Below are positions 1 to 7,185 of a stretch of 52,626 nucleotides of DNA, piece by piece. Source of the DNA: an uncultured Mycoplasmatota bacterium (GTDB taxonomy: Bacteria > Bacillota_I > Bacilli_A > RF39 > UBA660); assembly GCA_900546715.1 (NCBI GenBank), contig UREA01000010.1, forward strand, positions 1-52,626. Reading direction: 5' to 3'. A program made the position numbers and the translations under genes. The notes beneath the pieces were generated by a model. The model was given only the letters and a program-made list of their open reading frames with translations, was not told the origin of the DNA and searched no databases. The first letter of the stretch is position 1. Every line of letters begins with the position of its first letter.

Positions 1-178
1 GTCTTGGTGGGTACGGTCCATATGGCGGATATGGTGGATATGGGGCAACATTATATATTGGTCTTGGACGAGTTAGTCCTACTGCTGCTCCACCAACTAA
101 GGCACCAGTTAAAAATGGAAATACAAAACGATCATTATTATTCATAGGTTGATACACTCTATTATATTTTGGATTCAT
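1..178 (-). CDS. Small Pro/Tyr-rich protein, 3' end outside the window
   Basis: The start is ATG at 176-178, with an AAAGGAG ribosome site on the minus strand just upstream (about 182-192). The visible 59 residues begin MNPKYNRVYQ. They contain a short Gly/Ala stretch (GALVGGAAVG) and then a proline/tyrosine-rich run of YPPYPPYGPYPP type that continues past the window edge. Such tails are typical of small surface, spore-coat or membrane-associated proteins of Bacillota. No catalytic motif is visible and the C-terminus is missing, so no function is assigned. Confidence 0.6.
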   Translation of the reverse strand, partial: MNPKYNRVYQPMNNNDRFVFPFLTGALVGGAAVGLTRPRPIYNVAPYPPYPPYGPYPPR

Positions 179-228
179 AAGAAAACTCCTTTCATAATAT
201 TGTATGAAAGAAGACTACTTTGTTTAGT

Positions 229-678
229 TTAATCGCCTAGAATAAATTCTTTTCTTAAATCATTATATAAAGTTATTTTATCATATTTTATATTTAATTT
301 ATTTAAATTTTTAATAATAATGTCTTGTAATTCGGTATTATTAAAATATATTTCAAATTTAGTAGTTTCTTCAATTAAAATAACTAAATTACAATTACTT
401 TTCGAAAGTTCATATTGATTTTTAATATTAATTATTTTATCATCTTTATTAAATACCAAGATATTAGCCATTAATATTAAGTACTTTTCATTGCTATTAA
501 TAATATTTTCTAATAATTCTCCCGAAGTTTTCTTTAAAAATTTAGATTTATCTTTAATATTAAAATAAATATCTTGTTCTTTAAAATACCAATTGTATTC
601 TTTATAATTTATATTGTTAAGCAAATCTTTTAAAACATTATCCCATGTTACATTTAATTCAAATCTTATTCCAATCAT
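229..678 (-). CDS. Hypothetical protein, DUF2691-like
   Basis: This is a 149-residue soluble protein without signal peptide or membrane segment. The N-terminus (IGIRFEL...LLNNINYKEYNWYF) and the C-terminal part (SNCNLVILIEETTKFEIYF, then a KITLYND end) follow the spacing I remember for DUF2691 of Bacillus-type bacteria: a G-x-x-F-E start, a Y-x-W-Y motif, and a hydrophobic strand after S-x-C-x-L-V. DUF2691 has no known function. The assignment is by eye from remembered family pattern and is tentative. The gene lies between a coat-like small protein and tyrS, on the same strand. Confidence 0.6.
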   Translation of the reverse strand: MIGIRFELNVTWDNVLKDLLNNINYKEYNWYFKEQDIYFNIKDKSKFLKKTSGELLENIINSNEKYLILMANILVFNKDDKIINIKNQYELSKSNCNLVILIEETTKFEIYFNNTELQDIIIKNLNKLNIKYDKITLYNDLRKEFILGD

Positions 679-741
679 TATTCCTCCATCTACAATTTTA
701 ATATATCAATAAATTTATTAAATTGCAAGAAAAAAGACTTA

Positions 742-1986
742 TTATTTCATAAGTCCTAAAAAGTAATTTTTCTTACCCTTCTTTATTAGCAATACTTTTT
801 CATCAATAGCATCGCTTTTAGTTATTACTTTTTCTAAATCAGTTTCTTTTTTGTTGTTAATACTTATAGCATTACCACTAATCATTTCGCGAGCTTCTCT
901 TCTACTGCTTACAATTTTGTTATTTACAAGCATATCTATTAAACTTGTGTTATCTTCTACTTCAAATGTTGGAACATCTTTAATTGAAGAAATTATTTCA
1001 TCACTTGATAAGTTCCATATTTTATCAGAGAATAAAGATTCACTAATATTTAGAGCTTTTTCATATTCTTCTTTACCATGTAAAAAAGTAATCATTTCTT
1101 TTGCTAAAGCTTTTTGAGCTTTTCTTTCTTCAGGATGTTCTTTAACTTCTTTTTCTAAAGCTTCTATTTCTTCTTTACTTAAGAATGTTAATTTTTTCAA
1201 GTATTCAATTACTTTTTCATCTTCAGTGTTAATAAAATATTGATATAATTCATAACTTGATGTTTTATTTATATCTAGCCATAATGCTTCACCAGATTCG
1301 CTTTTACCAAATTTAGTGCCATCAGCCCGAGTAATTAGAGGTACTGTAAAGCCATAACATTTAACATCAGCTCCATGAATTTTACGAATTAATTCTAAAC
1401 CTGAAGTGATATTTCCCCATTGGTCTTGACCTCCGACTTGCATTGTTACACCGTGTTCTTCGAAAAGTTTTAAAAAGTCAATTGATTGCAGTATCATATA
1501 AGAAAATTCTGTATAAGTAATACCAATATCTAATCTTCTTTTTACGGTATCTTTAGCAAGCATGTAATTAATATTAAAGTATTTACCATAATCTCTTAAG
1601 TAATCGATTGCTTGCATATTACAAAGCCAATCAGCATTATTAACAATTTCTACATTGCTTCCTAAGATAGTACTAACTTGATTTTTAATACATTCAATGT
1701 TATGAGCAACCGCTTCTTTGCTAATCATTGGGCGTTCAACATTAGGTTTAGGATCTCCGATTAAACCTGTACCACCACCAGCAATAATTATTGGAGTGTG
1801 TCCAGCTTCAAGTAATCTTTTAGATGTGGCAATTACGGTACAATAATGTCCTATATGAAGACTATCACCAGTTGGGTCTACCCCAATATAAAACTTCAGA
1901 CCTCCTTTGTTAATAGCATCTTCAACATCAGGACTTGTAACATCATTAATAAGTCCTCGCCATTTTAAATCTTCAAATACTGTCAT
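742..1986 (-). CDS. tyrS: Tyrosyl-tRNA synthetase
   Basis: This cytoplasmic class I aminoacyl-tRNA synthetase joins tyrosine to tRNA-Tyr. The 414-residue length is typical of the bacterial TyrRS family. The HIGH signature is present as LHIGH at about residues 43-47, and the KMSKS equivalent is KFGKS at about residue 226, after the conserved ADGTKFGKS context. The tyrosine-pocket stretch VGGQDQWGN is intact. An S4 RNA-binding domain fills the last 70 residues (SLIDMLVNNKIVSSRREAREMI). It is preceded by a T-box leader at 2011-2130, so expression should rise when uncharged tRNA-Tyr accumulates. A single copy is seen here. Confidence 0.97.
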   Translation of the reverse strand: MTVFEDLKWRGLINDVTSPDVEDAINKGGLKFYIGVDPTGDSLHIGHYCTVIATSKRLLEAGHTPIIIAGGGTGLIGDPKPNVERPMISKEAVAHNIECIKNQVSTILGSNVEIVNNADWLCNMQAIDYLRDYGKYFNINYMLAKDTVKRRLDIGITYTEFSYMILQSIDFLKLFEEHGVTMQVGGQDQWGNITSGLELIRKIHGADVKCYGFTVPLITRADGTKFGKSESGEALWLDINKTSSYELYQYFINTEDEKVIEYLKKLTFLSKEEIEALEKEVKEHPEERKAQKALAKEMITFLHGKEEYEKALNISESLFSDKIWNLSSDEIISSIKDVPTFEVEDNTSLIDMLVNNKIVSSRREAREMISGNAISINNKKETDLEKVITKSDAIDEKVLLIKKGKKNYFLGLMK

Positions 1987-2010
1987 AAAATTCCCTTCTT
2001 TCTAAAAATA

Positions 2011-2130
2011 AAAAAGGATAGTACCCAAAGGAGTGCATTAGCACGGTACCATCCTTTTTTTAGCTTAATTTTCCTTAACGCGGATTAGACGCATCAGCTC
2101 TGGAGTCGTAAATTCCATTCATCACTGATT
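2011..2130 (-). promoter_or_regulatory. T-box leader of tyrS
   Basis: Read on the minus strand, the leader holds the T-box sequence GGATGGTACCGTGC. Its TGGT bulge would pair with the ACCA end of an uncharged tRNA whose discriminator base is A, as in tRNA-Tyr. A terminator follows: arms 2011-2026 and 2045-2060 pair, and a T-run lies beyond 2011. A TAC (Tyr) triplet at 2108-2110 in the 5' half is the candidate specifier codon. The leader is short (about 120 nt). A -10 box TATAAT lies at 2137-2142 on the minus strand. Confidence 0.88.
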
Positions 2131-2169
2131 GCTAGTATTATATCATATGCTTGAACTTTTTTTCAAGTA

Positions 2170-2781
2170 CTAACTGTTACAATCTATGCATATTGTGCAA
2201 CTTTGCATGTAACTTGTTAAACGAGATTTTAAATCACTAACTTCTTCTTCAGTCCAGTAATCGTCAGGATTTGTAAATCCACCAGTATCAAGTGAAGTTT
2301 CATCATCAAAACCTACGATAGTACCATTATTAACAAATATTACCGCTGGAACATAAATTCTTTGGTTACCTTCTTCATCATCTGTTAAATAGCCATCAAG
2401 TAATTCTACTATTTTTTGATAATTTTCGGAGTTGTTGCTTCTGTCTTCTCTAATGTTATAATAAAGTATTTCATTTACACCAACACTTTTAGCTACATCA
2501 TTTAAATATGGAACATAAGCATTACACCACTGACATTCTGGAAAACCTAAATAAACTATACCGCTACCATCATCTAAAACATCAATGATTTCATCAACAG
2601 TAGCATAAGTAAAGACATTATCATCAGGCATGCTTGGATATTCTTCTGCAAACTTTTCAGCATCAGTTGGAGTTGTTTCAACATTTTCTTCATTATTATC
2701 ACGAACAAGTAAGAAAACTACTACTCCGATTAATATAACAATGATAGCAACAAGGCCAATAATTAATCCTTTATTTTTCAT
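2170..2781 (-). CDS. Membrane-anchored thioredoxin-fold protein
   Basis: The start at 2781 (MKNKG...) is chosen because GGAGGG lies a normal distance upstream; an in-frame ATG at 2796 overlaps that site. One N-terminal membrane segment (about residues 5-25, IIGLVAIIVILIGVVVFLL) is followed by an acidic linker and an extracytoplasmic thioredoxin-like domain. The active site is CQWC, in the context LGFPECQWCNAYVP, and a cis-Pro-like VPAVIFV strand lies near the C-terminus. This arrangement resembles bacteriocin-transport accessory (BTA) type thiol proteins. The C-terminus adds a Cys-rich tail (SCTICIDCNS). A cysteine-less relative is encoded at 33706-34410. A redox role at the outer membrane face is inferred. 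Confidence 0.75.
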   Translation of the reverse strand: MKNKGLIIGLVAIIVILIGVVVFLLVRDNNEENVETTPTDAEKFAEEYPSMPDDNVFTYATVDEIIDVLDDGSGIVYLGFPECQWCNAYVPYLNDVAKSVGVNEILYYNIREDRSNNSENYQKIVELLDGYLTDDEEGNQRIYVPAVIFVNNGTIVGFDDETSLDTGGFTNPDDYWTEEEVSDLKSRLTSYMQSCTICIDCNS

Positions 2782-2869
2782 ACACTTTCCCTCCATATAA
2801 AAAGGGTATCACTAAACAGGTAATATTGTCAATAAATCTTAAATTTATTTCACTAAACTTTCCGTTTAC

Positions 2870-3583
2870 TTATGATTCATCACAAGTAGGTATTATTTCT
2901 AAAGGTATATCATAAGTAATAGTTTTATTGTCTTCTGTTAAACCATTAATTTTAATAAAAACATTAGCGCAAACTTCACTTTCACAAGTACAAGTATAAT
3001 TATTAATATTAAATCTAATGTTTTCTAAATAATGTGATAAACTATAACTAGTATCATTTTTCTTTTTTAGATTACCATATTTAGCAAGTCTTGTTTCTGT
3101 ATTATCATTTTTTTCATATAATATACATTCTACTGCAATAAATTCTGGCTCTTCAGCCGCTCCACAATATTCTATGTCAGATATGTATATAGATTTTTTA
3201 GTATTGTTATATGCAATAACACCATCAATATTAAATGAATCATTGCTACATGCAAGAGATGAAAAATTAAAAGAATCTTGATCTTGTGATACATAAAGCC
3301 CAAATATAGTTGTACAAATTGATAGTACTACTAAAGTTATAGCTACTCCAATTGCTATTTTTTTACCATTGTTTTTTTCTTCACCTTCGATTAGTTCTGT
3401 AATACTTACATCAAATTCTTCACTTAATTTTTTCAAAAGTTCGATATCTGGTACACCTCGCCCATTTTCCCATTTAGAAACAGCTTGGGCAGTTACATTA
3501 AGTTTATCCGCTAACTCTTTTTGAGTTAAATTATATTTTTTCCTTAAATCATAAATAAATTTACCTATTTTTTCTGAATTCAT
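2870..3583 (-). CDS. XRE-family regulator with membrane anchor and outer domain
   Basis: An N-terminal helix-turn-helix of the XRE/Cro type (LRKKYNLTQKELADKLNVTAQAVSKWENG, about residues 12-40) is followed by a basic linker. One hydrophobic span (IAIGVAITLVVLSICTTIFGLYV) comes next, and then about 140 residues that would lie outside the cell. That domain has a cysteine pair in a CTCESEVC stretch. The layout suggests a membrane-tethered transcription factor that senses something outside. The start is uncertain: 3595 is also possible, but a TATAAT sits directly upstream of it, so 3583 is preferred. It is divergent from the gene at 3682. Confidence 0.75.
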   Translation of the reverse strand: MNSEKIGKFIYDLRKKYNLTQKELADKLNVTAQAVSKWENGRGVPDIELLKKLSEEFDVSITELIEGEEKNNGKKIAIGVAITLVVLSICTTIFGLYVSQDQDSFNFSSLACSNDSFNIDGVIAYNNTKKSIYISDIEYCGAAEEPEFIAVECILYEKNDNTETRLAKYGNLKKKNDTSYSLSHYLENIRFNINNYTCTCESEVCANVFIKINGLTEDNKTITYDIPLEIIPTCDES

Positions 3584-3681
3584 ATTACCACTCATAAAGA
3601 TTATACCAAAAAAATGGTTAAATATAAAGTTTTTTGTTTACTTATTAAGTAAATAAGAGTACAATTAGTTGGGTGATTGAA

Positions 3682-4134
3682 ATGAATGAATTTTATGAAT
3701 TAAAAATTAGTGATGCTTATGCATGGGTAAGACATAGTGATGAAGATAGTATTTATTTTACTAAAGAAAAAATTAGTAATATGACATTACTTCTAGAGCG
3801 TCTTTATCCTTATGAATCTGGATTCTTATATATTGATTTTATTACGGGAAGACAAATAGTTATTGAGTCTACTGATAGTGCTAGTCTAATATTTCCTAGT
3901 AGAATATTTGTTCCAAATACATTATCTAAAATAACAAAAGAAGAAATACTCCAAAAATCCTTTGATATTTTAGATAATGATGAACTTAATTATTTAAATA
4001 TTAGTGAAGATATATTATATAATAGTGCTTTTTGTGAAATTATTTCTAAAAGAGATAATACCCAAACTATACCTATATCTTTAGTAAAAGAAGAAATAGA
4101 AAAATATAAAAGTAGAACCATAAAAAAGAACTAA
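3682..4134 (+). CDS. Hypothetical protein
   Basis: This 150-residue soluble protein is translated from ATG 3682 with GGGTGAT just upstream; a GTG at 3673 lies inside that ribosome site. It has no signal peptide, membrane segment or recognisable motif. The N-terminal part alternates short beta-like strands (MNEFYELKISDAYAWVRHSD) and the C-terminus is Lys-rich. It is divergent from the membrane-anchored XRE regulator and separated from it by about 100 bp, so it may be a target of that regulator. A terminator follows immediately. I do not recognise the family. Confidence 0.55.
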   Translation: MNEFYELKISDAYAWVRHSDEDSIYFTKEKISNMTLLLERLYPYESGFLYIDFITGRQIVIESTDSASLIFPSRIFVPNTLSKITKEEILQKSFDILDNDELNYLNISEDILYNSAFCEIISKRDNTQTIPISLVKEEIEKYKSRTIKKN

Positions 4135-4164
4135 GTCAAAAAAAGAATGATTTAGTTCTTTTTC
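4125..4164 (+). terminator. Rho-independent terminator
   Basis: The arms AAAGAACTAA (4125-4134) and TTAGTTCTTT (4152-4161) pair perfectly and are followed by a T-run. The 5' arm overlaps the end of the preceding gene. Confidence 0.8.
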
Positions 4165-4172
4165 TTAAAATA

Positions 4173-4191
4173 AAAAGCCCTAAAAATAGGA
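4173..4191 (-). terminator. Weak terminator outside the element, probably the original tRNA-Ala terminator
   Basis: On the minus strand GTCCT-ATTTTT-AGGGC is followed by TTTTT. It lies just outside the att repeat at 4206, where the terminator of tRNA-Ala should stand before the element inserted. The stem is short with a G-U pair. Confidence 0.4.
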
Positions 4192-4205
4192 CTTAAATAT
4201 CAATC

Positions 4206-4221
4206 TGGTGGAGAATGTGGG
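4206..4221. repeat. Far attachment site (tRNA-Ala 3'-end duplicate)
   Basis: TGGTGGAGAATGTGGG matches the last 16 bases of tRNA-Ala (7061-7076) including the encoded CCA. No tRNA body follows here, which marks it as the distal attachment site left by integration. Confidence 0.85.
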
Positions 4222-4326
4222 GACTATATACCTATTTTATACATCAATATTACATCATATAAAAGTATTAAAATAAATATATAATAATTATATAAGATAT
4301 TAATATATAATTTATTTTAATATTTT

Positions 4327-4386
4327 ACGAGGTAAATTACGAGGTAAATTACGAGGTAAATTACGAGGTAAATTACGAGGTAAAAT
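4327..4386. repeat. Five tandem 12-bp units ACGAGGTAAATT, candidate integrase arm sites
   Basis: Units start at 4327, 4339, 4351, 4363 and 4375; the last ends AAAT instead of AATT. Each TTACGAGGTAA core is a small inverted repeat (TTAC/GTAA). Two further copies lie at the other end of the element in the 3' end of the integrase gene. This placement fits arm-type binding sites of a tyrosine recombinase. Binding by the repressor or an excisionase is an alternative. Confidence 0.7.
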
Positions 4387-4420
4387 ATTAAAAAAGCATT
4401 TCATATCAAAATTGTTTCAT

Positions 4421-4457
4421 AAAAAAAAGACCTAGCCAAATTGACTAGGTTTTTATT
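4421..4457 (-). terminator. Bidirectional terminator-like hairpin
   Basis: CCTAG and CTAGG arms (about 4431-4448) have a T-run on the plus side and an A-run on the other, so the hairpin could end transcription from either direction. It directly follows the peptidoglycan-binding fragment on the minus strand. Confidence 0.6.
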
Positions 4458-4614
4458 ATTCTTGAAATCCATATTTCTTAAGTGATTCTAAAGTGATTGG
4501 ACCGAAATAACCATCAACAGTAGAATCATAATTTCCTTCAAGTTTAGCTCTTCTTTGGAACTCTTTTATACTAGATTTTATATTTGGACCATAGACTGGA
4601 CCTAATGCTTTTTC
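4456..4614 (-). pseudogene. 3' remnant of a peptidoglycan-binding-domain gene
   Basis: The minus strand encodes about 52 residues ending KKYGFQE-stop. They contain the pattern SIKEFQRRAKLEG ... VDGYFGPITLESL, which is the repeat signature of PG_binding_1 domains (phage and bacterial lysins, spore hydrolases). No start codon is available: upstream the frame runs into the 37-bp inverted repeat and meets a TAA. The rest of the gene, perhaps an endolysin, was lost at that boundary. This supports a phage origin for the element. Confidence 0.7.
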
Positions 4615-4778
4615 AGCCTCGTGTTACAGCACGGGGCATTTTTTTCATATCGTCTAATGGTCTCTCTATGAACATTTAATTTTAAAGCCAATTCAGCACA
4701 AGTTAAATTATTACTTGCCCTTAATTCTTTTAATCTTTTAGCTATCATACTTTCAAGAACATCATTATTAATTTTCAT
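4602..4778 (-). pseudogene. Truncated XRE-type regulator running into an inverted repeat
   Basis: The start ATG at 4776-4778 is preceded by GAGGAGG. The first 44 residues (MKINNDVLESMIAKRLKELR ... HRETIRRYEKN) form most of a Cro/XRE helix-turn-helix. The frame then crosses the 37-bp repeat and stops after 14 unrelated residues (APCCNTRLKKH type). A normal member would run on for another 20-60 residues, so this copy is probably cut. It has the best promoter of the element (TTGACA, 17 bp, TATAAT), with an operator in the spacer. Confidence 0.65.
4609..4645. repeat. 37-bp inverted repeat, left copy
   Basis: The copy begins TTTTTCAGCCTCGTG and ends with seven T. It matches 5719-5755 exactly in inverted orientation. 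Each copy is also a hairpin by itself (GCCCCGTG / CACGAGGC), so it can act as a terminator. The two copies enclose 1.07 kb. Confidence 0.9.
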
Positions 4779-4802
4779 ATTTTTCCTCCTCTATCTACTA
4801 AC

Positions 4803-4853
4803 ATTATATAATGGCAATTTGCCATTGTCAACAAAAAAATGACATTTTGCCAT
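4803..4853. promoter_or_regulatory. Repressor operators inside a strong divergent promoter
   Basis: On the minus strand a -35 TTGACA (4826-4831) and a -10 TATAAT (4803-4808) are separated by exactly 17 bp. The palindrome ATGGCAATTTGCCAT (4811-4825) fills that spacer. A second, half-matching site ATGACATTTTGCCAT lies at 4839-4853, with centres 28 bp apart. A TATAAT at 4882-4887 serves the plus-strand repressor. The arrangement is that of a phage cI/cro-type switch. Confidence 0.75.
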
Positions 4854-4912
4854 GATTTTGTTGTAAAGTGTGCATTTTTGGTATATAATTATATTTAAGA
4901 AGAGGGATAATT

Positions 4913-5143
4913 ATGATAGAAAATAACAATTTTACAAACTCAAATGTAAAATACTTACGAGAGAAAAAGAAAATATCTCAAGAGAAGATGAGTAAAGAAT
5001 TAAAAATAAATCAAGCAACCCTAGCAAAATGGGAATCAAACACAAGAAAAATAACTTTAGAATGGGCAATTAAATTATCAAATTATTTTAATATATCAAT
5101 TGGAGATTTTATTTCAAAGGACTTAAAAAATCAAAATGATTAA
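4913..5143 (+). CDS. XRE-family repressor of the element
   Basis: This 76-residue protein is almost entirely one helix-turn-helix (VKYLREKKKISQEKMSKELKINQATLAKWESN, about residues 13-44), followed by the usual helical end. AGAGGG lies upstream of ATG 4913. It is transcribed away from the truncated HTH gene, with two palindromic sites between them. By position it is the cI-like repressor of the integrative element, probably keeping the left promoter and perhaps the integrase silent. It lacks the peptidase-type C-terminal domain of SOS-sensitive repressors. Confidence 0.85.
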   Translation: MIENNNFTNSNVKYLREKKKISQEKMSKELKINQATLAKWESNTRKITLEWAIKLSNYFNISIGDFISKDLKNQND

Positions 5144-5198
5144 ATCGCGGCATATTGCGTTTTAATAAATAAAGGTAGTAAAGGAGGTGCAAAAAAGC

Positions 5199-5720
5199 AT
5201 GAAGAAATTAATGATGTTAGGAACAATCTTAGTATTAATTTTAGGCTTATCTGGATGTGGTGAAACTATAAGCACAGATGATGACGGAAACAAAAAAACA
5301 GAATTTAGCATCCAAGAAACTGCTAATGTTAATGACACTAAAATTCACATTAATTCAGTAACTAGAGTTGATAATGAATGTTCTTGGGAGTACGACGGAG
5401 AATGTCAAAGTTATACCGAACCTGAAAATGATTTTTTCTTAGTAATTGATGTTACAATTGAAAATACAGGTTCAGACGAATTAACTATATCATCAATAAT
5501 GAGTTTTGATTTAAGAGATTCTAATGGCGAAAAAGGTAGTTATGCTTATCTTGACGCTGTAACTAGTCAATTAGATGGAACTTTAATGGCTGGAGACACT
5601 CTAAAAGGTCAAATTGCATTTGATGTTAAAGATTCAGAAAGTTATAACTTCTATTATTTAGACAGCCTTATTGATGATCAAATTAAATTTGTCATTAATA
5701 AAACAGACATTATGCAATAA
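5199..5720 (+). CDS. DUF4352-type lipoprotein
   Basis: The start is ATG 5199, with AAGGAGG upstream; the GTG at 5187 lies inside that site. A lipoprotein signal peptide (MKKLMMLGTILVLILGLSGC) has lipobox LSGC, so the mature protein would be lipid-anchored outside the membrane. Residues 35-170 form a beta-sandwich of the DUF4352 type: VNDTKIHINSV, then FFLVIDVTIENTG, and LMAGDTLKGQIAFDV. Such lipoproteins often sit between repressor and integrase in Gram-positive prophages. Some phage lipoproteins in that position block superinfection; that role is only inferred here. Confidence 0.8.
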   Translation: MKKLMMLGTILVLILGLSGCGETISTDDDGNKKTEFSIQETANVNDTKIHINSVTRVDNECSWEYDGECQSYTEPENDFFLVIDVTIENTGSDELTISSIMSFDLRDSNGEKGSYAYLDAVTSQLDGTLMAGDTLKGQIAFDVKDSESYNFYYLDSLIDDQIKFVINKTDIMQ

Positions 5721-5755
5721 AAAAATGCCCCGTGCTGTAACACGAGGCTGAAAAA
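5719..5755. repeat. 37-bp inverted repeat, right copy
   Basis: This is an exact inverted copy of 4609-4645. It begins at the stop codon of the lipoprotein gene and forms a GCCCCGTG-CTGTAA-CACGAGGC hairpin, probably its terminator. Confidence 0.9.
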
Positions 5756-5792
5756 TCACTAGTCTGCTAGGACTTTTAACAAAATATCAATA

Positions 5793-5829
5793 GATATAAT
5801 GCTATAGGATTTTTCTATATCATTATATC
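5793..5829. promoter_or_regulatory. Inverted repeat upstream of the integrase
   Basis: GATATAATGCTATAG (5793-5807) and CTATATCATTATATC (5815-5829) pair over 15 bp with one mismatch and a 7-nt spacer. The repeat holds a TATAAT-like -10 and lies 37 bp before the integrase start, so it could be an operator or an RNA hairpin controlling the integrase. Confidence 0.5.
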
Positions 5830-5866
5830 ACATTTAATAAAAAAATAAAATAAGGATGTGATAAAA

Positions 5867-7020
5867 ATGGCTATAATACAAGAAAAAAATAAAAATAAAT
5901 GGACTAAAGATGGAAGATCATGGTATTACGATACATATTACTATGATTCTTTTGGTGTAAAGAGAGAAAAGAAAAGCAAATTATTTAAATTAAAAAAAGA
6001 AGCTGAAGCAGCTGAAAGAGAATTTTTAAGTAATAACGATAATAATGCTGATAATAATAAAGAAATATCATTTGAATATGCATACAATGAATGGCTCGAA
6101 TTAAAAAAATCAACTGTAAAAATAACAAGTTATTGTCATATTAAAACTATTTTAAACAAGTGGATCTATATAAAATTTAAAGATTTTAAAGATATAAAAC
6201 GAATTACAGAAGAAAATATAGTATCTTGGAAAAAGGAATTTTCTAAAAACCTTCTAAAGTTAGAATATAAAAATAAAATTATAGGTTATTTTAGAGAGTT
6301 TTTGCAATTTTGTTCTGATGAATATGATTTAAGTAGAAAACTTTATAGTAAATTAAATCTTTATAAAATTTCTGTCAGTTCTAAAAAGAATGATGCCGAA
6401 TGGAATTTTTGGACATTTGAAGAATACCAAAGTTTCATTGAAGTTGTAGATGCGTTTTTTGACAGAGTAATGTTTGAATTTTTATATTATACTGGTGTTA
6501 GATTAGGAGAAATGATTGCTTTAAAATGGAAATATGTAAACCTAGAAAAAAATACATTGAAATAAAATATACATTTACTAATAGTGTTGAAGGTAAATCA
6601 TATGATTTCGTAGATCCTAAAACTAAAAACTCGATTAGAATAATTGAATTAGATGATGATCTAGCAGAATTATTAAAACTACACCTTGAAGAAGAAAAGA
6701 AAATTTATGGATTTAATCCTGAATATCTTGTATTTGGAAATATTAAGCATATTTCCCCTACTAATTTTAGACGAATATTAAATAAATATATAGAAAAAGC
6801 AAACTGTAAAAAAATAACACCTCATGGTTTTAGACATTCACATGTTAGTTTATTAATTAATTTAGGATGTGATTCCAGAGATGTTGCGGAACAAATAGGA
6901 GATACAATAGAAGTTGTAGAAAAAACATATTATCACATGTTTCCAGAAAAGAAAAAGATACCAACTAATAAATTAAATGAGCTAAAATTACGAGGTAAAA
7001 ACGAGGTAAAACATATTTAA
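5867..7020 (+). pseudogene. int: Tyrosine-recombinase integrase, one frameshift
   Basis: Two overlapping frames make one integrase. The first (5867 to 6565) has an N-terminal arm-binding domain (KNKWTKDGRSWYYDTYYYDSFG), a core-binding domain and the first catalytic Arg (TGVRLGEM). The second (in frame from about 6550 to 7020) has HGFRHSH with the H-x-x-R pair and a TYYHMF tyrosine. One extra A in the seven-A run at 6546-6552 would restore a normal 384-residue protein. This may be a true mutation, a homopolymer sequencing error, or slippage on the A-run. The start is ATG 5867 with AAGGATG upstream. The last codons overlap two ACGAGGTAAA repeats. Confidence 0.85.
6990..7010. repeat. Two ACGAGGTAAA units at the right end
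   Basis: Units at 6990-6999 and 7001-7010 have the same core as the five at 4327-4386. They lie inside the 3' end of the integrase gene, about 50 bp from the tRNA crossover site. Confidence 0.7.
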
Positions 7021-7026
7021 ACAACA

Positions 7027-7047
7027 AAAAAACCCGTATTTACGGGC
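7027..7047 (-). terminator. Terminator after tRNA-Ala
   Basis: On the minus strand CCCGT-AAAT-ACGGG is followed by seven T. It lies between the tRNA 3' end and the integrase and would end tRNA-Ala transcription. Confidence 0.65.
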
Positions 7048-7060
7048 TAAAATACTTTAT

Positions 7061-7137
7061 TGGTGGAGAATGTGGGATTCGAACCCGCGACCCCCACGGT
7101 GCAAGCGTGGTGCTCTAGCCAGCTGAGCTAATTCCCC
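7061..7137 (-). tRNA. tRNA-Ala(TGC)
   Basis: This 77-nt cloverleaf starts with GGGGAAT (5' at 7137). It has a D arm GCTCAGCTGGCTAGAGC, an anticodon stem-loop CCACG-CTTGCAC-CGTGG with anticodon TGC, and a T arm GCGGGTTCGAATCCCAC. The acceptor is ATTCTCC, with discriminator A and an encoded CCA. All four stems close. Its 3' 16 bases are the attachment site of the integrative element. Confidence 0.97.
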
Positions 7138-7185
7138 AGAACAAGAATATCTTACCATATATCGGTAAAATAATCAAGGGCTAAA

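Larger units (their letters stand above)
4206..7076. mobile_element. Small integrative element inserted in tRNA-Ala
   Basis: A 16-bp direct repeat of the tRNA-Ala 3' end bounds this 2.9-kb segment: TGGTGGAGAATGTGGG at 4206-4221 and at 7061-7076. The intact tRNA lies beside the integrase, as is usual for tyrosine-recombinase elements. Inside are a truncated HTH gene, an XRE repressor with two operator-like palindromes, a DUF4352 lipoprotein and a tyrosine integrase broken by one frameshift. Repeats ACGAGGTAAA occur at both ends (five at the left, two at the right). No structural, replication or conjugation genes are present, so it is either a minimal satellite or a decayed phage lysogeny module. 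Confidence 0.85.

Noticed and set aside
4327..4386. CRISPR array
   Set aside because: The 12-bp units are directly adjacent without spacers and recur at the other end of an integrative element.
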